Positions 47,059-56,659 of a DNA stretch of 64,000 bases are shown piece by piece. Both the position numbers and the translations under genes were made by a program. The notes under the pieces were generated by a model that made no database searches, was not told the origin of the DNA, and worked only from the letters and a program-made list of their open reading frames with translations. Position 1 is the stretch's first letter. Every line of letters begins with the position of its first letter. This DNA comes from an uncultured Acidobacteriia bacterium. Lineage in GTDB: Bacteria; Acidobacteriota; Terriglobia; Bryobacterales; Bryobacteraceae. The stretch lies in assembly GCA_903875575.1 (NCBI GenBank), contig CAIQWJ010000016.1:30450-94449 (forward strand), given 5' to 3'.

Positions 47059-47635
47059 TCGTGATCGTCACCGTGCCGGTATTGCCATCCACATAGCGCG
47101 CGCGAATGCCGCCCTGAGAGGTGACCGTCTGATCCCCGACTGCGCCATCGCGATGCAGCAGCGTCATACTGTTACCGGAGCCGTTTTGGACGCGAACGCC
47201 ATCGCCGGTCGATTCCAGAATTGCGGCGCTTGCCGCGCTCGTAGCCGTCTCATGGGGCAGCAGGCCACGCAGGAAGACACCAACCCCCGCCAGCAGCAGG
47301 ACGCTGGTCAGCCCAATGGCCAACTGCGGTTTCCAGCCCCGGAGCGACGTGGCGGCGGGAACTTCGCGAACGCATTCGCCCGCGGCGAGACCCACCCGGA
47401 TGTTAGCGCGCATTTCAGAGGCGACGAGATCCCAATTGAGATCCGGTACTTCGGACTGGCGGACGGCGGACCTGACTTCACTGAAGGATGCCAGAGCATC
47501 GCGGCAATCGCCACACTTCGCCACGTGCCGCTTCAGCAGGAAGCGGCGCACACGACCGCAGTCGCCGCCCGCGAGTAACGCGAGGTCGGTCTCCGATGGA
47601 TGTTTCTGTGTCTGTTTCAAATCCCCGTTGCTCAT
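47042..47635 (-). CDS. membrane zinc-finger anti-sigma factor
   Basis: Protein of 197 residues. The N-terminal ZAS (zf-HC2) motif has His37, Cys41 and Cys44 in RHVAKCGDCRDALASF and would bind the neighbouring ECF sigma factor in the cytoplasm. Residues 103-122 form one membrane helix (LAIGLTSVLLLAGVGVF). The periplasmic part (about 75 residues) has short Gly/Thr-rich beta-like segments (GDGVRVQNGSGNSMTLLHRD). It overlaps the sigma gene by 4 bases. Confidence 0.8.
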   Translation of the reverse strand: MSNGDLKQTQKHPSETDLALLAGGDCGRVRRFLLKRHVAKCGDCRDALASFSEVRSAVRQSEVPDLNWDLVASEMRANIRVGLAAGECVREVPAATSLRGWKPQLAIGLTSVLLLAGVGVFLRGLLPHETATSAASAAILESTGDGVRVQNGSGNSMTLLHRDGAVGDQTVTSQGGIRARYVDGNTGTVTITSVYEE

Positions 47636-48264
47636 CGTTGCCTCCCTTCCCGTTCTTCGGTTGCTTTTCTGGTCTCGGCGTACTTGCGGATCTTGATGCG
47701 GGCATTGGCGATGTGAGACCGCACTGTAGCGCGGGAACAGCCAAGCCGGAGTGCCACTTCTTCTGCCGGTAAATCTTCCACGTCGCGCAGCACCAGGGCC
47801 GCGCGCTCGCGGGGAGTCAGGCGTTCGAGCGCATCCGCCAGCCAGTCGCGCTGCTCGCCGCGGATCAGCGCATCTTCCGCCGATTCGAGGCGCATCTCTT
47901 CCAGATGCCGGGCCGGAGCCTCGCCCAATTCCACAAAAGCGATCCGTTTGCCGCGGCGCAGGAAATCGAGCGCAGTGTTGGTCGCGATCCGCGATAGCCA
48001 GTGGGCCGCCTTCTGCTCGTCCTTGAGCTGATCCTGCCGCTGGAGAGCCTTGATGAAAGCCTCCTGCGTCAGATCCTGAGCGTCATGCACGCTGCCCACC
48101 ATGCGGTAAATCTGGAGGAATACACGGCGCAGGTGCTCGGTGACGAAACCCTCGCGTAATCCGGCGGAGATGTCGGAAGACGCGACGACGCCGGCCACCT
48201 GAAGGTCGGTCTCGTCACCGTGGTCCGAAGCATCGCGTCCGGAAGGTCGATAGTGGTCCGTCAT
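47632..48264 (-). CDS. ECF-family RNA polymerase sigma factor
   Basis: Alternative sigma factor of 210 residues from ATG 48264. Region 2 contains RMVGSVHDAQDLTQEAFIKA, and region 4 ends with EEVALRLGCSRATVRSHIAN, its helix-turn-helix. The segment between, with WLSRIATNTALDFLRRGKR, fits ECF sigma2.4. A longer reading from GTG 48342 is possible, but a TATACT -10 at 48355-48360 on this strand would leave almost no leader. It is controlled by the downstream anti-sigma gene and diverges from the PQQ dehydrogenase. Confidence 0.9.
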   Translation of the reverse strand: MTDHYRPSGRDASDHGDETDLQVAGVVASSDISAGLREGFVTEHLRRVFLQIYRMVGSVHDAQDLTQEAFIKALQRQDQLKDEQKAAHWLSRIATNTALDFLRRGKRIAFVELGEAPARHLEEMRLESAEDALIRGEQRDWLADALERLTPRERAALVLRDVEDLPAEEVALRLGCSRATVRSHIANARIKIRKYAETRKATEEREGRQR

Positions 48265-48354
48265 TACCGCAACTCGCGTCAACGCAGGAACTCCCTTAAA
48301 CAAACATGACGCCCGGCCCGTCGAAACGTGCAAAGGAATCACTGCGCTGTATCC

Positions 48355-48360
48355 AGTATA
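48355..48360 (-). promoter_or_regulatory. putative -10 element for the sigma factor operon
   Basis: The reverse strand reads TATACT here, about 90 bases before ATG 48264. No good -35 is found at the usual distance (CAAACC). Confidence 0.3.
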
Positions 48361-48431
48361 CGGGGAACGCGGAGTCTGGTTTGCGCGCGATTTGCGCCAG
48401 GAACCGGTGCCGGGGTCGTGTTTTCAATATT

Positions 48432-48460
48432 TTGCCGGGGAGCGCATTCCGGGGTATACT
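48432..48460 (+). promoter_or_regulatory. promoter of the PQQ dehydrogenase
   Basis: TTGCCG (48432-48437), 17-base spacer, TATACT (48455-48460). Transcription would start about 10 bases before the ATG, giving a very short leader without a visible Shine-Dalgarno site. Confidence 0.5.
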
Positions 48461-48477
48461 CATTTCGATCCCACCCT

Positions 48478-50433
48478 ATGTCCCTCCGAATTCTCTTTCT
48501 CCTCGCGGTCCTGACGGCCGCCGCTTACCCGCAGGACCGCAGTGCCGGACAGAAATCGTTCGAAACCCGCTGCGCCATCTGCCACGGCGGCGATGGACAC
48601 GGGACCGACCGCGCACCGGCCATCTACAACAAGACGGCGGCCCGGGACAACGCGTCGATAGCGACCGTGGTGCGGAACGGCCTGCCGGGCGGGATGCCCG
48701 CATTCCAGGTTCCGGATGACGAACTTGCCGCTCTGACGGCGTATCTCAGGACGCTGCAACCTGCCCCTGCGACTGGCGGCGGGCGGCCAGTCGTCCGCGA
48801 AACCATTACGCTCACGGACGACAAGACTATGGAAGGCGTCATGGTGGCGCGCGGGCTGACGGATCACCAGATCCGCACCGATGATGGCAAATTGCACCTG
48901 TTGCGGCGCGTGGATGACAAATATCGTGAAGTGACGTCAACCGTTGACTGGCCCACCTTTCACGGAGACATGAGCGGCAACCGGTACACGACCATGAACC
49001 AGATCACGAAGGAAAACGTGAAGAACCTGGGCGCAAAGTGGGTCTACACGGTGCGCAACGCGCAGGGTTTGCAGGATACGCCGCAGGTGGTGGGCGGCAT
49101 CATGTACGTCACCAATGTGAATTTCTGCGTGGCGCTGGACGCGGGGTCGGGCCGCCAGTTGTGGCAATGGATGCGGCCTTCCACCCAGGGGGCGATGGGT
49201 GCCGGTTCCAATCGCGGGGTGGCGGTCGCGGGAGATCGCCTGTTCATCGTGACGGACAACGCCCATCTGGTGGCGCTGAATCGCTACACCGGCGAGCAGA
49301 TCTGGGATACCGAGATGGCGGACTGGCACCAGAATTACGGGGCGACTGGTGCCCCGTTGACGGTCGGAAATCTCGTGATTGGCGGGGTAACAGGAGGGGA
49401 AGCGGGCTCGCGCGGTTTCCTTGCCGCGTTCGACCAGACGACTGGTAAAGAAGCATGGCGCTTCTGGACCGTGCCCAAGGCTGGCGAACCAGGTTCGGAG
49501 ACCTGGCAGGGCAAGGATCAGGAGCATGGCGGTGGGCCCACCTGGATCACGGGTACCTACGATCCGCAAACCGACACCCTTTTCTGGCCGACGGGCAATC
49601 CGGCGAAGGAGTACAATGGCGACGACCGCAAGGGTGACAACCTTTACACGGACTGTCTCCTGGCGCTCGATGCGAAGACCGGGAAACTGAAATGGTATTA
49701 CCAGTTCACGCCGCACGATATGTATGACTGGGATGCAACCGAGATTCCTGTGCTGGTGGATGCGATGTTCCAGGGGCAGATGCGGAAGTTGGTGCTGCAT
49801 GCCGATCGGAACGGCTTTTTCTACGTGCTGGACCGGACGAACGGGAAAGTGTTGCTGGCAAAGCAGTTCATCAAAGAGCTGACTTGGGCCAGCGGGATCG
49901 GGGCGGATGGGCGACCGATTCTGAAGCCGAGTCAGGAGCCAACGGCGGCCGGCACTCGGGTGTGTCCGTCGCAGGATGGGGCGACGAATTTCTATTCGCC
50001 ATCGTTTAATCCGGCGACGGGGTTGTTCTATTTCCAGACGTTCGAGAAGTGCAGCATTTACCAGAAGGCTGAGGGCGACTGGGTGGCCGGAAAGAATTAT
50101 CTGGGCGGGGTCCAGCGCGTGGCACCGGGCGGGAAGGAAGAGCATATTCTCCGCGCCATGGATATCAGCACGGGAACTACAAAGTGGGAGTTGACGGAGA
50201 GTCCCGGCGCGAACGGCTGGGGCGGAACGCTTGCGACGGCGACGGGCCTGGTGTTCTTCGGCGAGGAAGGCGGTGCGTTCGCGGCAGCGGATGCTACGAC
50301 GGGCAAAGTGCTGTGGACTTTCGGGACGAATCAGGGCTGGAAAGCCTCGCCGATGGCGTACATGTTCGACGGCAAAGAGTATCTGGCAGTGGTGGCAAGC
50401 GGGAATGTGATTGCGTTTGCCTTGGGCGACTAA
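48478..50433 (+). CDS. exported cytochrome c--PQQ dehydrogenase
   Basis: Periplasmic quinoprotein of 651 residues from ATG 48478; in-frame sequence upstream covers the promoter. Residues 1-18 are a signal peptide. A cytochrome c domain comes first, with CAICH (Cys32, Cys35, His36) and the likely axial Met in GGMPAF. An eight-bladed PQQ beta-propeller follows (about 140-650), with WDATEIPVLVD as the calcium/catalytic Asp region and repeated WQW..-type blades. The enzyme oxidises an alcohol or sugar and passes electrons to the heme. The heme domain is N-terminal, the reverse of classical quinohemoprotein alcohol dehydrogenases. A DUF4159 gene follows. Confidence 0.9.
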   Translation: MSLRILFLLAVLTAAAYPQDRSAGQKSFETRCAICHGGDGHGTDRAPAIYNKTAARDNASIATVVRNGLPGGMPAFQVPDDELAALTAYLRTLQPAPATGGGRPVVRETITLTDDKTMEGVMVARGLTDHQIRTDDGKLHLLRRVDDKYREVTSTVDWPTFHGDMSGNRYTTMNQITKENVKNLGAKWVYTVRNAQGLQDTPQVVGGIMYVTNVNFCVALDAGSGRQLWQWMRPSTQGAMGAGSNRGVAVAGDRLFIVTDNAHLVALNRYTGEQIWDTEMADWHQNYGATGAPLTVGNLVIGGVTGGEAGSRGFLAAFDQTTGKEAWRFWTVPKAGEPGSETWQGKDQEHGGGPTWITGTYDPQTDTLFWPTGNPAKEYNGDDRKGDNLYTDCLLALDAKTGKLKWYYQFTPHDMYDWDATEIPVLVDAMFQGQMRKLVLHADRNGFFYVLDRTNGKVLLAKQFIKELTWASGIGADGRPILKPSQEPTAAGTRVCPSQDGATNFYSPSFNPATGLFYFQTFEKCSIYQKAEGDWVAGKNYLGGVQRVAPGGKEEHILRAMDISTGTTKWELTESPGANGWGGTLATATGLVFFGEEGGAFAAADATTGKVLWTFGTNQGWKASPMAYMFDGKEYLAVVASGNVIAFALGD

Positions 50434-50491
50434 GTTTACCTTGGGCGACCAAAAGGACTGGTGCCCCTCCCCGGTGCTATCCTCACGGGCA

Positions 50492-51436
50492 GTGGGTCTC
50501 TGGCGTCACAGATCGAAGGTAATCGCGACGGTGGTGGTGTCGGCCGTCATCGCGCTTGCCGCGTATGCCGCTTCCCCCTCTGTGCCTAAATCCACCGCCG
50601 ATCCATCCGCCCTTCCCATGCGGCCCGCCCCGCCGCCGCCCGATCCCACCCTCCCACGGGCGTTCCGCGTCTACCGCAGTCTGGAAGCCAACGACGACAT
50701 CGAAGTTCCACCTGATTTCGAAGAGCAAACCGAGTTTGTTTTCGCCCGTCTCATGTATCCTTCGCATCCTGACGGCCTGTTCTCCCGCGCACGGGGCTAC
50801 GCCGTCATCGCGGATCGCGACTGGCGGCAGGGAGGCATGAGCTGGTCGCAGGATTATCCCCGCGCCGATCGACACTTCCTGCTGGCCATGCGGCGTCTGA
50901 CGCGCGTGCATTCGCGTTCGGCCGAGCAGCCCGTGAACCCCGACGATGATGACGACATCTTCAACTGGCCGTTTCTAGCCGCCGGGGAAATGGGCGACTG
51001 GAAGCTGACGCCGCCGCAGATCGCGAAAGTTCGCGAATACCTGGCACGCGGCGGGTTCCTGATGCTGGACGATTTCTGGGGCCGTGCGGAGTGGGATCGC
51101 TTCATGGAGACCATGCGCCCTATCATCGGGGATCGCCCGATTGTGGACATTGAGAATCCCGATGCGATTTTCCACATTGTTTACGATCTGGACGACCGGT
51201 ATCAGATTCTGGGGCAGTGGTCGCTCACAGGCTCGATGGCGGATCGCTGGATCGGGTCGGTGCCCAAGTGGCGGGGCATCTATGACGACAAGGGTCGCCT
51301 GATGGTGGTGATCACCTACAACAACGACGTTGGCGATTCGTGGGAGTACGCGGACGATCCGCGGTATCCCGAAAAGTTCTCCGCGCTGGGGATTCGGCTG
51401 GGTGTGAATGACGTGGTTTACTCGATGACGCACTGA
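50492..51436 (+). CDS. exported DUF4159 protein
   Basis: Protein of 314 residues from GTG 50492; the in-frame region before it overlaps the previous gene's end. Residues about 8-26 (VIATVVVSAVIALAAYAA) are a signal or anchor, followed by a Pro-rich linker. The domain FVFARLMYP ... WSQDYPRADRHFLLAMRRLT and YLARGGFLMLDDFWG is DUF4159, whose fold resembles glutamine-amidotransferase-like domains and whose function is unknown. In other genomes DUF4159 genes often neighbour MoxR/DUF58 clusters, which are not present here. It is probably co-transcribed with the dehydrogenase. Confidence 0.82.
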   Translation: MGLWRHRSKVIATVVVSAVIALAAYAASPSVPKSTADPSALPMRPAPPPPDPTLPRAFRVYRSLEANDDIEVPPDFEEQTEFVFARLMYPSHPDGLFSRARGYAVIADRDWRQGGMSWSQDYPRADRHFLLAMRRLTRVHSRSAEQPVNPDDDDDIFNWPFLAAGEMGDWKLTPPQIAKVREYLARGGFLMLDDFWGRAEWDRFMETMRPIIGDRPIVDIENPDAIFHIVYDLDDRYQILGQWSLTGSMADRWIGSVPKWRGIYDDKGRLMVVITYNNDVGDSWEYADDPRYPEKFSALGIRLGVNDVVYSMTH

Positions 51437-51457
51437 GGTGCGTCGATCCAGTCAGGC

Positions 51458-51994
51458 CTAAGGCTTGATCTTCGCCACGCGCTTCCTGATCTCCGCGGCG
51501 TTCTTCGCGTCGGGCGAAATTTCAAGATACTTCTGATAAGCCACACGCGCGGCCTTCAGGTTCGGCTTCTTCTCTTCGGCCTCACCCAGACGCAGCCAGG
51601 CCTCGGCGTTGCCGTCGTTCCACTTGGTCGCCTCGTCATAACGGTTGGCGGCTGCTATAAAGTTGCCCTTCTTGAAATAGTAGTCGCCCGCCAGAATCTG
51701 CTTCTGCGACTGCACCGGATTGAAGCTGAACTCTTTCGGAGCTTCGGACTTGTCTTCTTCCGGCGGGAGTTCGGACTTGTCCACCGTTTCCGCCTTTTTC
51801 GCCGGCGCTTCGGATTTTGTTGCAGGGGTCTCGTTCTTGTTTGCGGGTGCCTCGGTCTTTGGCACAAAAGGCGGTGGCAAACCGAAAGGCGAGGAGTTTT
51901 CCTGGGCGGCGGAAACGGCCAGGAACGGACCCGGCGCGACGGTCCACACGGCCATCAGTCCGAACAGTCCGGTTGCAATTGCCCAACGTGACAT
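51458..51994 (-). CDS. exported TPR protein
   Basis: Protein of 178 residues from ATG 51994 with a signal peptide or anchor (residues 4-27, ATGLFGLMAVWTVAPG). A low-complexity region rich in Lys, Pro, Ala and Glu (residues 40-90) gives a flexible stalk. At the C-terminus one or two tetratricopeptide repeats follow (AGDYYFKKGNFIAAANRYDE; LRLGEAEEKKPNLKAARVAY). It resembles the tail of outer-membrane assembly or scaffold proteins such as BamD. It diverges from uvrC with 40 bp between. Confidence 0.78.
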   Translation of the reverse strand: MSRWAIATGLFGLMAVWTVAPGPFLAVSAAQENSSPFGLPPPFVPKTEAPANKNETPATKSEAPAKKAETVDKSELPPEEDKSEAPKEFSFNPVQSQKQILAGDYYFKKGNFIAAANRYDEATKWNDGNAEAWLRLGEAEEKKPNLKAARVAYQKYLEISPDAKNAAEIRKRVAKIKP

Positions 51995-52000
51995 ACTTTT

Positions 52001-52006
52001 ATTATA
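52001..52006 (-). promoter_or_regulatory. -10 element of the TPR gene
   Basis: TATAAT on the reverse strand ends 6-7 bases before the ATG at 51994, so transcription would begin at or next to the start codon (a leaderless mRNA). Confidence 0.4.
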
Positions 52007-52034
52007 GTTTTCCCCACACGGTAACCACCTGTCA

Positions 52035-53840
52035 GTGAACGCTCTTCGTGAACAAGCCGCGCAGTTGCCCTTCGGGCCAGGCGTGTACCTATACAAGGAC
52101 GCCGCCGGGAAGATCATCTATGTCGGCAAGGCGAAAAGCCTCCGCGCCCGGGTCCGCAGCTACTTCAACGAAGACCGTCTGGCGGAAGCCAAAACCGGCA
52201 CCCTGATCTCCGAAGCCCGCACTGTCGATTACATTCTGCTCGACAACGAAAAAGAAGCGCTGGCGCTCGAAAACAACCTCATCAAACAGCACCAGCCGCG
52301 TTACAACGTCCTGTTACGCGACGACAAGACCTATCCCTACATCAAGCTGACAAACGAGCGTTTTCCGCGCGTCTTCGTCACCCGGCGTCTGAGAAAGGAT
52401 GGCGCATCGTATTTCGGCCCCTGGTTTCCCGGAAATCTGGCCTACAGGATCGTTCACTTCATACATCGGCACTTCCTGGTGCCGAGTTGTAAGGTGGATC
52501 TGACGCGCTTCCATCCGAAGCCGTGTCTTCAATTCCACATTCATCGGTGTCTGGGTCCGTGTGTGGAGGGGCTCACCAATGACGAACAGTATTCGCACGC
52601 GGTCCGTCAGGTGCGGTTGCTCCTGGACGGTCGCCATACCACTCTGGCGGGTGAACTGCGGGATCAGATTGAAGCCGCATCGCTTGAGATGCGCTACGAA
52701 CAGGCGGCCGGGCTGCGCGATGTCCTGACGACGGTGGAGGAAATCGCGGAGCGGCAGAAGATGTCGGCGGCCTCCGGCAATGACGCCGATATTTTCGGTT
52801 ACTACGCCGAACCGCCCATGGTGGCCGTGAATCTGTTCCACATGCGGAACGGGCAAATTGTCGATCGGCGCGAGTTCTACTGGGAGGATCAGACTGAATT
52901 CGAGCCGGGCGAGTTCTTCTCTTCGCTGCTGCTGCAGATCTATCTGGATCAGCATTTCGTGCCGGCGGCGATCCACGTGCCTGTAGAGTTCGAAGACTGC
53001 GCGGTGATGGAAGAACTGCTTTCGGAGAAACGCAATCGCAAAGTGGAAATTCTGACGCCGCAGCGCGGTCAGAAGAAGGCGATGCTGACGCTGGCGGAGA
53101 CCAACGCGAAGCACAGTTTCGATGCGCGATTCCGCATTCTGAAGCCGTCATCGGCTGCCATCAAAGAAGCGCTTCAGGAGGCCCTGAATCTGCCGGAAGC
53201 CCCGAACCGGATCGAGTGCTTCGATATTTCGCATGTGCAGGGTACCGACAAAGTTGCCAGTATGGTGGTGTGGGAAGACGGCCGCATGAAGAAGGCCGAC
53301 TATCGGAAATTCATCATCAAGACGGTGGAAGGCAATGACGATTTTGCCAGCATGAGCGAGGTAGTCACGCGCCGTTACTCGCGTTTGCAGGCCGAGGGCA
53401 CGCCGCTGCCAGGGTTGGTGTTGATCGACGGCGGCCTCGGCCAGTTGCATGCGGCGGCGAACGCGCTCGAAGCAATTGGCATTACGGATCAGCAGGTGGC
53501 ATCCCTCGCCAAGCGCGAAGAAATCATTTACGTACTGGGGCAGGAGGATGAGCCCGTGGTGCTGGACCGATTCTCACCAATTCTGCACCTGATCCAGACG
53601 ATTCGCGACGAGGCGCACCGTTTTGCTGTTACTTTCCACCGCACCCGCCGTAACGCAAGGACGCTGACCTCGGAACTCGATGAAATCCCGGGGATTGGCC
53701 CGATCACGGTGCGGAAACTGCTCAAGGAATTTGGCAGCTCCACCATGGTTCGCGAAGCGACGGAAGAGGCGCTGGTGGCGAAGATCGGCAAGGCCGCCGC
53801 CCGTAAAGTGCGCGCCCACTATAGCGGACCGCAGAATTGA
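52035..53840 (+). CDS. uvrC: excinuclease ABC subunit C
   Basis: Makes both incisions in nucleotide excision repair, 601 residues from GTG 52035. The GIY-YIG nuclease domain is at residues about 10-90 (GVYLYKDAAGKIIYVGKAKS). The Cys-rich linker (CLQFHIHRCLGPC) and UVR domain (ASLEMRYEQAAGLRDVL) follow. The RNase H-like second nuclease domain has IECFDISHVQGTDKVASMVV and VLIDGGLGQLHAA, with catalytic Asp residues. The C-terminal (HhH)2 domain contains IPGIGPITVRKLLKEFG. It is a stand-alone gene on this strand. Confidence 0.96.
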   Translation: MNALREQAAQLPFGPGVYLYKDAAGKIIYVGKAKSLRARVRSYFNEDRLAEAKTGTLISEARTVDYILLDNEKEALALENNLIKQHQPRYNVLLRDDKTYPYIKLTNERFPRVFVTRRLRKDGASYFGPWFPGNLAYRIVHFIHRHFLVPSCKVDLTRFHPKPCLQFHIHRCLGPCVEGLTNDEQYSHAVRQVRLLLDGRHTTLAGELRDQIEAASLEMRYEQAAGLRDVLTTVEEIAERQKMSAASGNDADIFGYYAEPPMVAVNLFHMRNGQIVDRREFYWEDQTEFEPGEFFSSLLLQIYLDQHFVPAAIHVPVEFEDCAVMEELLSEKRNRKVEILTPQRGQKKAMLTLAETNAKHSFDARFRILKPSSAAIKEALQEALNLPEAPNRIECFDISHVQGTDKVASMVVWEDGRMKKADYRKFIIKTVEGNDDFASMSEVVTRRYSRLQAEGTPLPGLVLIDGGLGQLHAAANALEAIGITDQQVASLAKREEIIYVLGQEDEPVVLDRFSPILHLIQTIRDEAHRFAVTFHRTRRNARTLTSELDEIPGIGPITVRKLLKEFGSSTMVREATEEALVAKIGKAAARKVRAHYSGPQN

Positions 53841-53865
53841 TGCACCCGGTTGATACCCTGAAGAG

Positions 53866-55059
53866 TTGCTTCTCCGCTACGCCATTCTCGCATTTCTGGC
53901 GATTGCCCCCGCCGTACTCCGCGCGGAGACAGTCGCGGTGCTCCCGCTATTCAATATCAACAACTCCGTGGCACCGGATCTCGACTGGATCGGTGAAAGT
54001 GCCGCCGAAACGATTCACGGTGCGTTGAGTTCTTACAACGTGCTGGCGCTCTCCCGCGAGGACCGGGTGGAAGTCTATCGGCGTCTGGGCGTCAAACCCA
54101 CGGTTCTGCTCACGCGCGCCACTGTCATGAAGATTGGGCAGACCCTGGATGCCGGACAAGTGGTCTTCGGCGATTACACGGTAGACCCGCCTACGGGCCC
54201 GGGCTCCGGCATGAAAGCCAACGTGCGCATCGTCGTCCATGTGATCGATCTGCGGAAGCTCAAAGAGGCCCAGTCATTTGAGCAATACGGTCTTCTCGAA
54301 AACCTGAGCCAGATGGAGATGGCCCTGTCCTGGCAGGTGCTGCATCAGGTAGCCCCCACGGCACCGGTGACGCAGGAATCTTTCATGCGCGAACGGCCCG
54401 CGATCCGCGTGGATGCCATGGAAAACTACGTCCGCGGTTTGCTGACGCCGTCAGTGGAGACGGACCAGAAGACAAAGCTCTTCACCCAGGCGGCCCGACT
54501 GGACGACCGTTTTTCGCAGCCTAACTATCAACTGGGTCACATGCTGTTTGCGAAGAAGGAATACAAAAGCGCGAGTCCCTGGCTGATGAAGGTCACGCGA
54601 GGGGATTCGCATTACATGGAAGCCTCCTTCCAGTTGGGGATTTGCCGCTATTACGAAGGCGATTACGACGCCGCGATCCGCCTCTTCCGTATGGTGAGCG
54701 AAGAAGTTCCCATCAACGAAGTTTTCAACAATCTGGCGGCCGCGCTCTCTCGGCGCAACGACGCGTCAGCCGCCGCCGGCTTCATGAAGGCGCTGGAAGG
54801 CGACGAAGGCGATCCCGATTACTGGTTCAATTACGGCTACGCCCTCTGGAAGCTGGGGCAGTTCCCGAAAGCCGCCGATCAGTTTCGCGCTGTTCTGCAA
54901 CGTTCCCCCGGCGATCAGGAAGCGACCAGCTTTCTGGGTCGTGCTTTGCGCGGCGACGCATACCGGGTGGGCGATCCGAAGACCGAAGGCCGTGAGCGGC
55001 TCAAGACGCTTTTCGAAGATTCCGCATATCGTCAGCTACAGGCTGAGTTAAAGAAATAG
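53866..55059 (+). CDS. exported FlgO/CsgG-like TPR protein
   Basis: Protein of 397 residues from TTG 53866 (GAAGAG upstream). Residues 1-19 are a signal peptide. Residues about 20-160 look like the alpha/beta domain found in CsgG/FlgO/TolB-N type proteins (TVAVLPLFNINNSV ... VVFGDYTV ... VIDLRKLKEAQ). The rest holds about five TPR-like repeats (LGHMLFAKKEYKSASPWLMK; LGICRYYEGDYDAAIRLFRM; YGYALWKLGQFPKAADQFRA). Proteins of this design are envelope scaffolds. It starts 26 bp after uvrC, and malate synthase begins 12 bp after its stop. Confidence 0.8.
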   Translation: MLLRYAILAFLAIAPAVLRAETVAVLPLFNINNSVAPDLDWIGESAAETIHGALSSYNVLALSREDRVEVYRRLGVKPTVLLTRATVMKIGQTLDAGQVVFGDYTVDPPTGPGSGMKANVRIVVHVIDLRKLKEAQSFEQYGLLENLSQMEMALSWQVLHQVAPTAPVTQESFMRERPAIRVDAMENYVRGLLTPSVETDQKTKLFTQAARLDDRFSQPNYQLGHMLFAKKEYKSASPWLMKVTRGDSHYMEASFQLGICRYYEGDYDAAIRLFRMVSEEVPINEVFNNLAAALSRRNDASAAAGFMKALEGDEGDPDYWFNYGYALWKLGQFPKAADQFRAVLQRSPGDQEATSFLGRALRGDAYRVGDPKTEGRERLKTLFEDSAYRQLQAELKK

Positions 55060-55071
55060 GAGAAATTGTTT

Positions 55072-56643
55072 ATGGGCATTATCGCGAAGACTGAGGACGT
55101 CATGATTGAAGTCCCCGTATCCCCGGAGTATGCGGAGATTCTCACACCGGAAGCCATTGCCTTCGTGGTGGCTCTGCATCTCAAATTCAATACGCGTCGC
55201 CTGGAATTGCTGGCGCGGCGCGCCGATCGTCAGGTTCGCATTGACGCCGGCGAGCGCCCGGATTTCCTCCCGGAGACTGCCGCCATTCGCGCCGCCAACT
55301 GGACTGTCGCGCCCATCCCCGCCGATCTGACGGATCGCCGCACCGAAATCACCGGCCCGGTGGATCGCAAAATGATCATCAACGCGCTGAATTCACCAGC
55401 CAGCATGTTCATGGCGGACCTGGAAGATTCCAATTCGCCCACCTGGGACAACGTCGTCGGCGGCCAGATCAATCTGCGCGACGCGGTGCGCGGCGATATC
55501 TCGCTCACCAGTCCTGAAGGCAAGAGCTACAAACTGGCGAAAAAAACGGCCGTCCTGCTGGTTCGCCCGCGCGGTTGGCATCTCCTCGAACGGCATTTCA
55601 TGGTGGGCGGCGAACAGGTTTCCGGCTCGCTCTTCGATTTCGGCCTTTATCTCTTCCACAACGCGAAGGCGCTGATGGCGAAGGGCTCGGGCCCCTATTT
55701 CTATCTGCCCAAGATGCAGAGCCATCTGGAAGCGCGTCTCTGGAACGACGTTTTCGTCTTCGGTCAGGATTACATCGGAATCCCGCAGGGCACCATCCGC
55801 GCGACAGTGCTGATTGAGACGATTCTCGCGGCGTTCGAGATGGACGAGATCCTTTACGAACTGAAGGATCACTCGGCGGGACTCAACTGCGGCCGCTGGG
55901 ATTACATTTTCAGCTTCATCAAGGTCTTCCGGAATCATGCGTCGATGATGCTCCCGGATCGCTCCCAGGTCACCATGGATCGCGCGTTCCTGAAGAGCTA
56001 CGTGGAACTCCTGATCCAGACCTGCCACAAGCGCGGCATTCATGCGATGGGCGGTATGGCGGCGCAGATCCCCATCAAGAACGATCCTGCCGCAAACGAC
56101 GCCGCACTTGAGCGCGTCCGTCAGGACAAGCTCCGCGAAGTGAAGGCCGGGCACGATGGCACATGGCTCGCGCATCCGGGCCTGATTCCTGTCGCGAAGG
56201 CAGTTTTCGACGAGTACATGACCACCCCGAATCAGATTCACGTCAAGCGTGAAGACGTTCACGTGGTAGCCCAGGATTTGCTGAAAGTGCATGACGGCCA
56301 GATCACGGAGCAGGGTCTGCGTCTGAATGTGGATGTCGCCATTCAGTACATCGAATCCTGGTTGCGCGGCAATGGCTGCGTGCCGATTTACAACCTGATG
56401 GAAGATGCGGCCACTGCCGAAATCTCGCGCACGCAGGTGTGGCAATGGCTGCGTCACGGCGCAAAACTCAACGACGGACGGCAAATCACCGCGCCTATGG
56501 TTCGTGAGATCGTTGCGTCCATGCTGCAGCGCCCGGGCTGGGATGGTGGCAAGTTCCCGCAGGCGGCTGCGTTGTTTGAAGATTTGGCGCTTAGCGACGA
56601 ATTGAAGGAATTTCTGACGCTCGAAGCCTACCGTTACCTTTGA
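55072..56643 (+). CDS. aceB: malate synthase A
   Basis: Glyoxylate-cycle enzyme that condenses acetyl-CoA and glyoxylate to malate, 523 residues from ATG 55072 (AGGAG nine bases upstream). The family signature is clear: [29 protein letters not shown], the catalytic region [20 protein letters not shown] and CGRWDYIFS with [11 protein letters not shown], then [12 protein letters not shown]-terminal regions [11 protein letters not shown] and [16 protein letters not shown] hold the helical cap. Isocitrate lyase is not nearby. Confidence 0.95.
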   Translation: MGIIAKTEDVMIEVPVSPEYAEILTPEAIAFVVALHLKFNTRRLELLARRADRQVRIDAGERPDFLPETAAIRAANWTVAPIPADLTDRRTEITGPVDRKMIINALNSPASMFMADLEDSNSPTWDNVVGGQINLRDAVRGDISLTSPEGKSYKLAKKTAVLLVRPRGWHLLERHFMVGGEQVSGSLFDFGLYLFHNAKALMAKGSGPYFYLPKMQSHLEARLWNDVFVFGQDYIGIPQGTIRATVLIETILAAFEMDEILYELKDHSAGLNCGRWDYIFSFIKVFRNHASMMLPDRSQVTMDRAFLKSYVELLIQTCHKRGIHAMGGMAAQIPIKNDPAANDAALERVRQDKLREVKAGHDGTWLAHPGLIPVAKAVFDEYMTTPNQIHVKREDVHVVAQDLLKVHDGQITEQGLRLNVDVAIQYIESWLRGNGCVPIYNLMEDAATAEISRTQVWQWLRHGAKLNDGRQITAPMVREIVASMLQRPGWDGGKFPQAAALFEDLALSDELKEFLTLEAYRYL

Positions 56644-56659
56644 TCCCGGAGACACTTCG

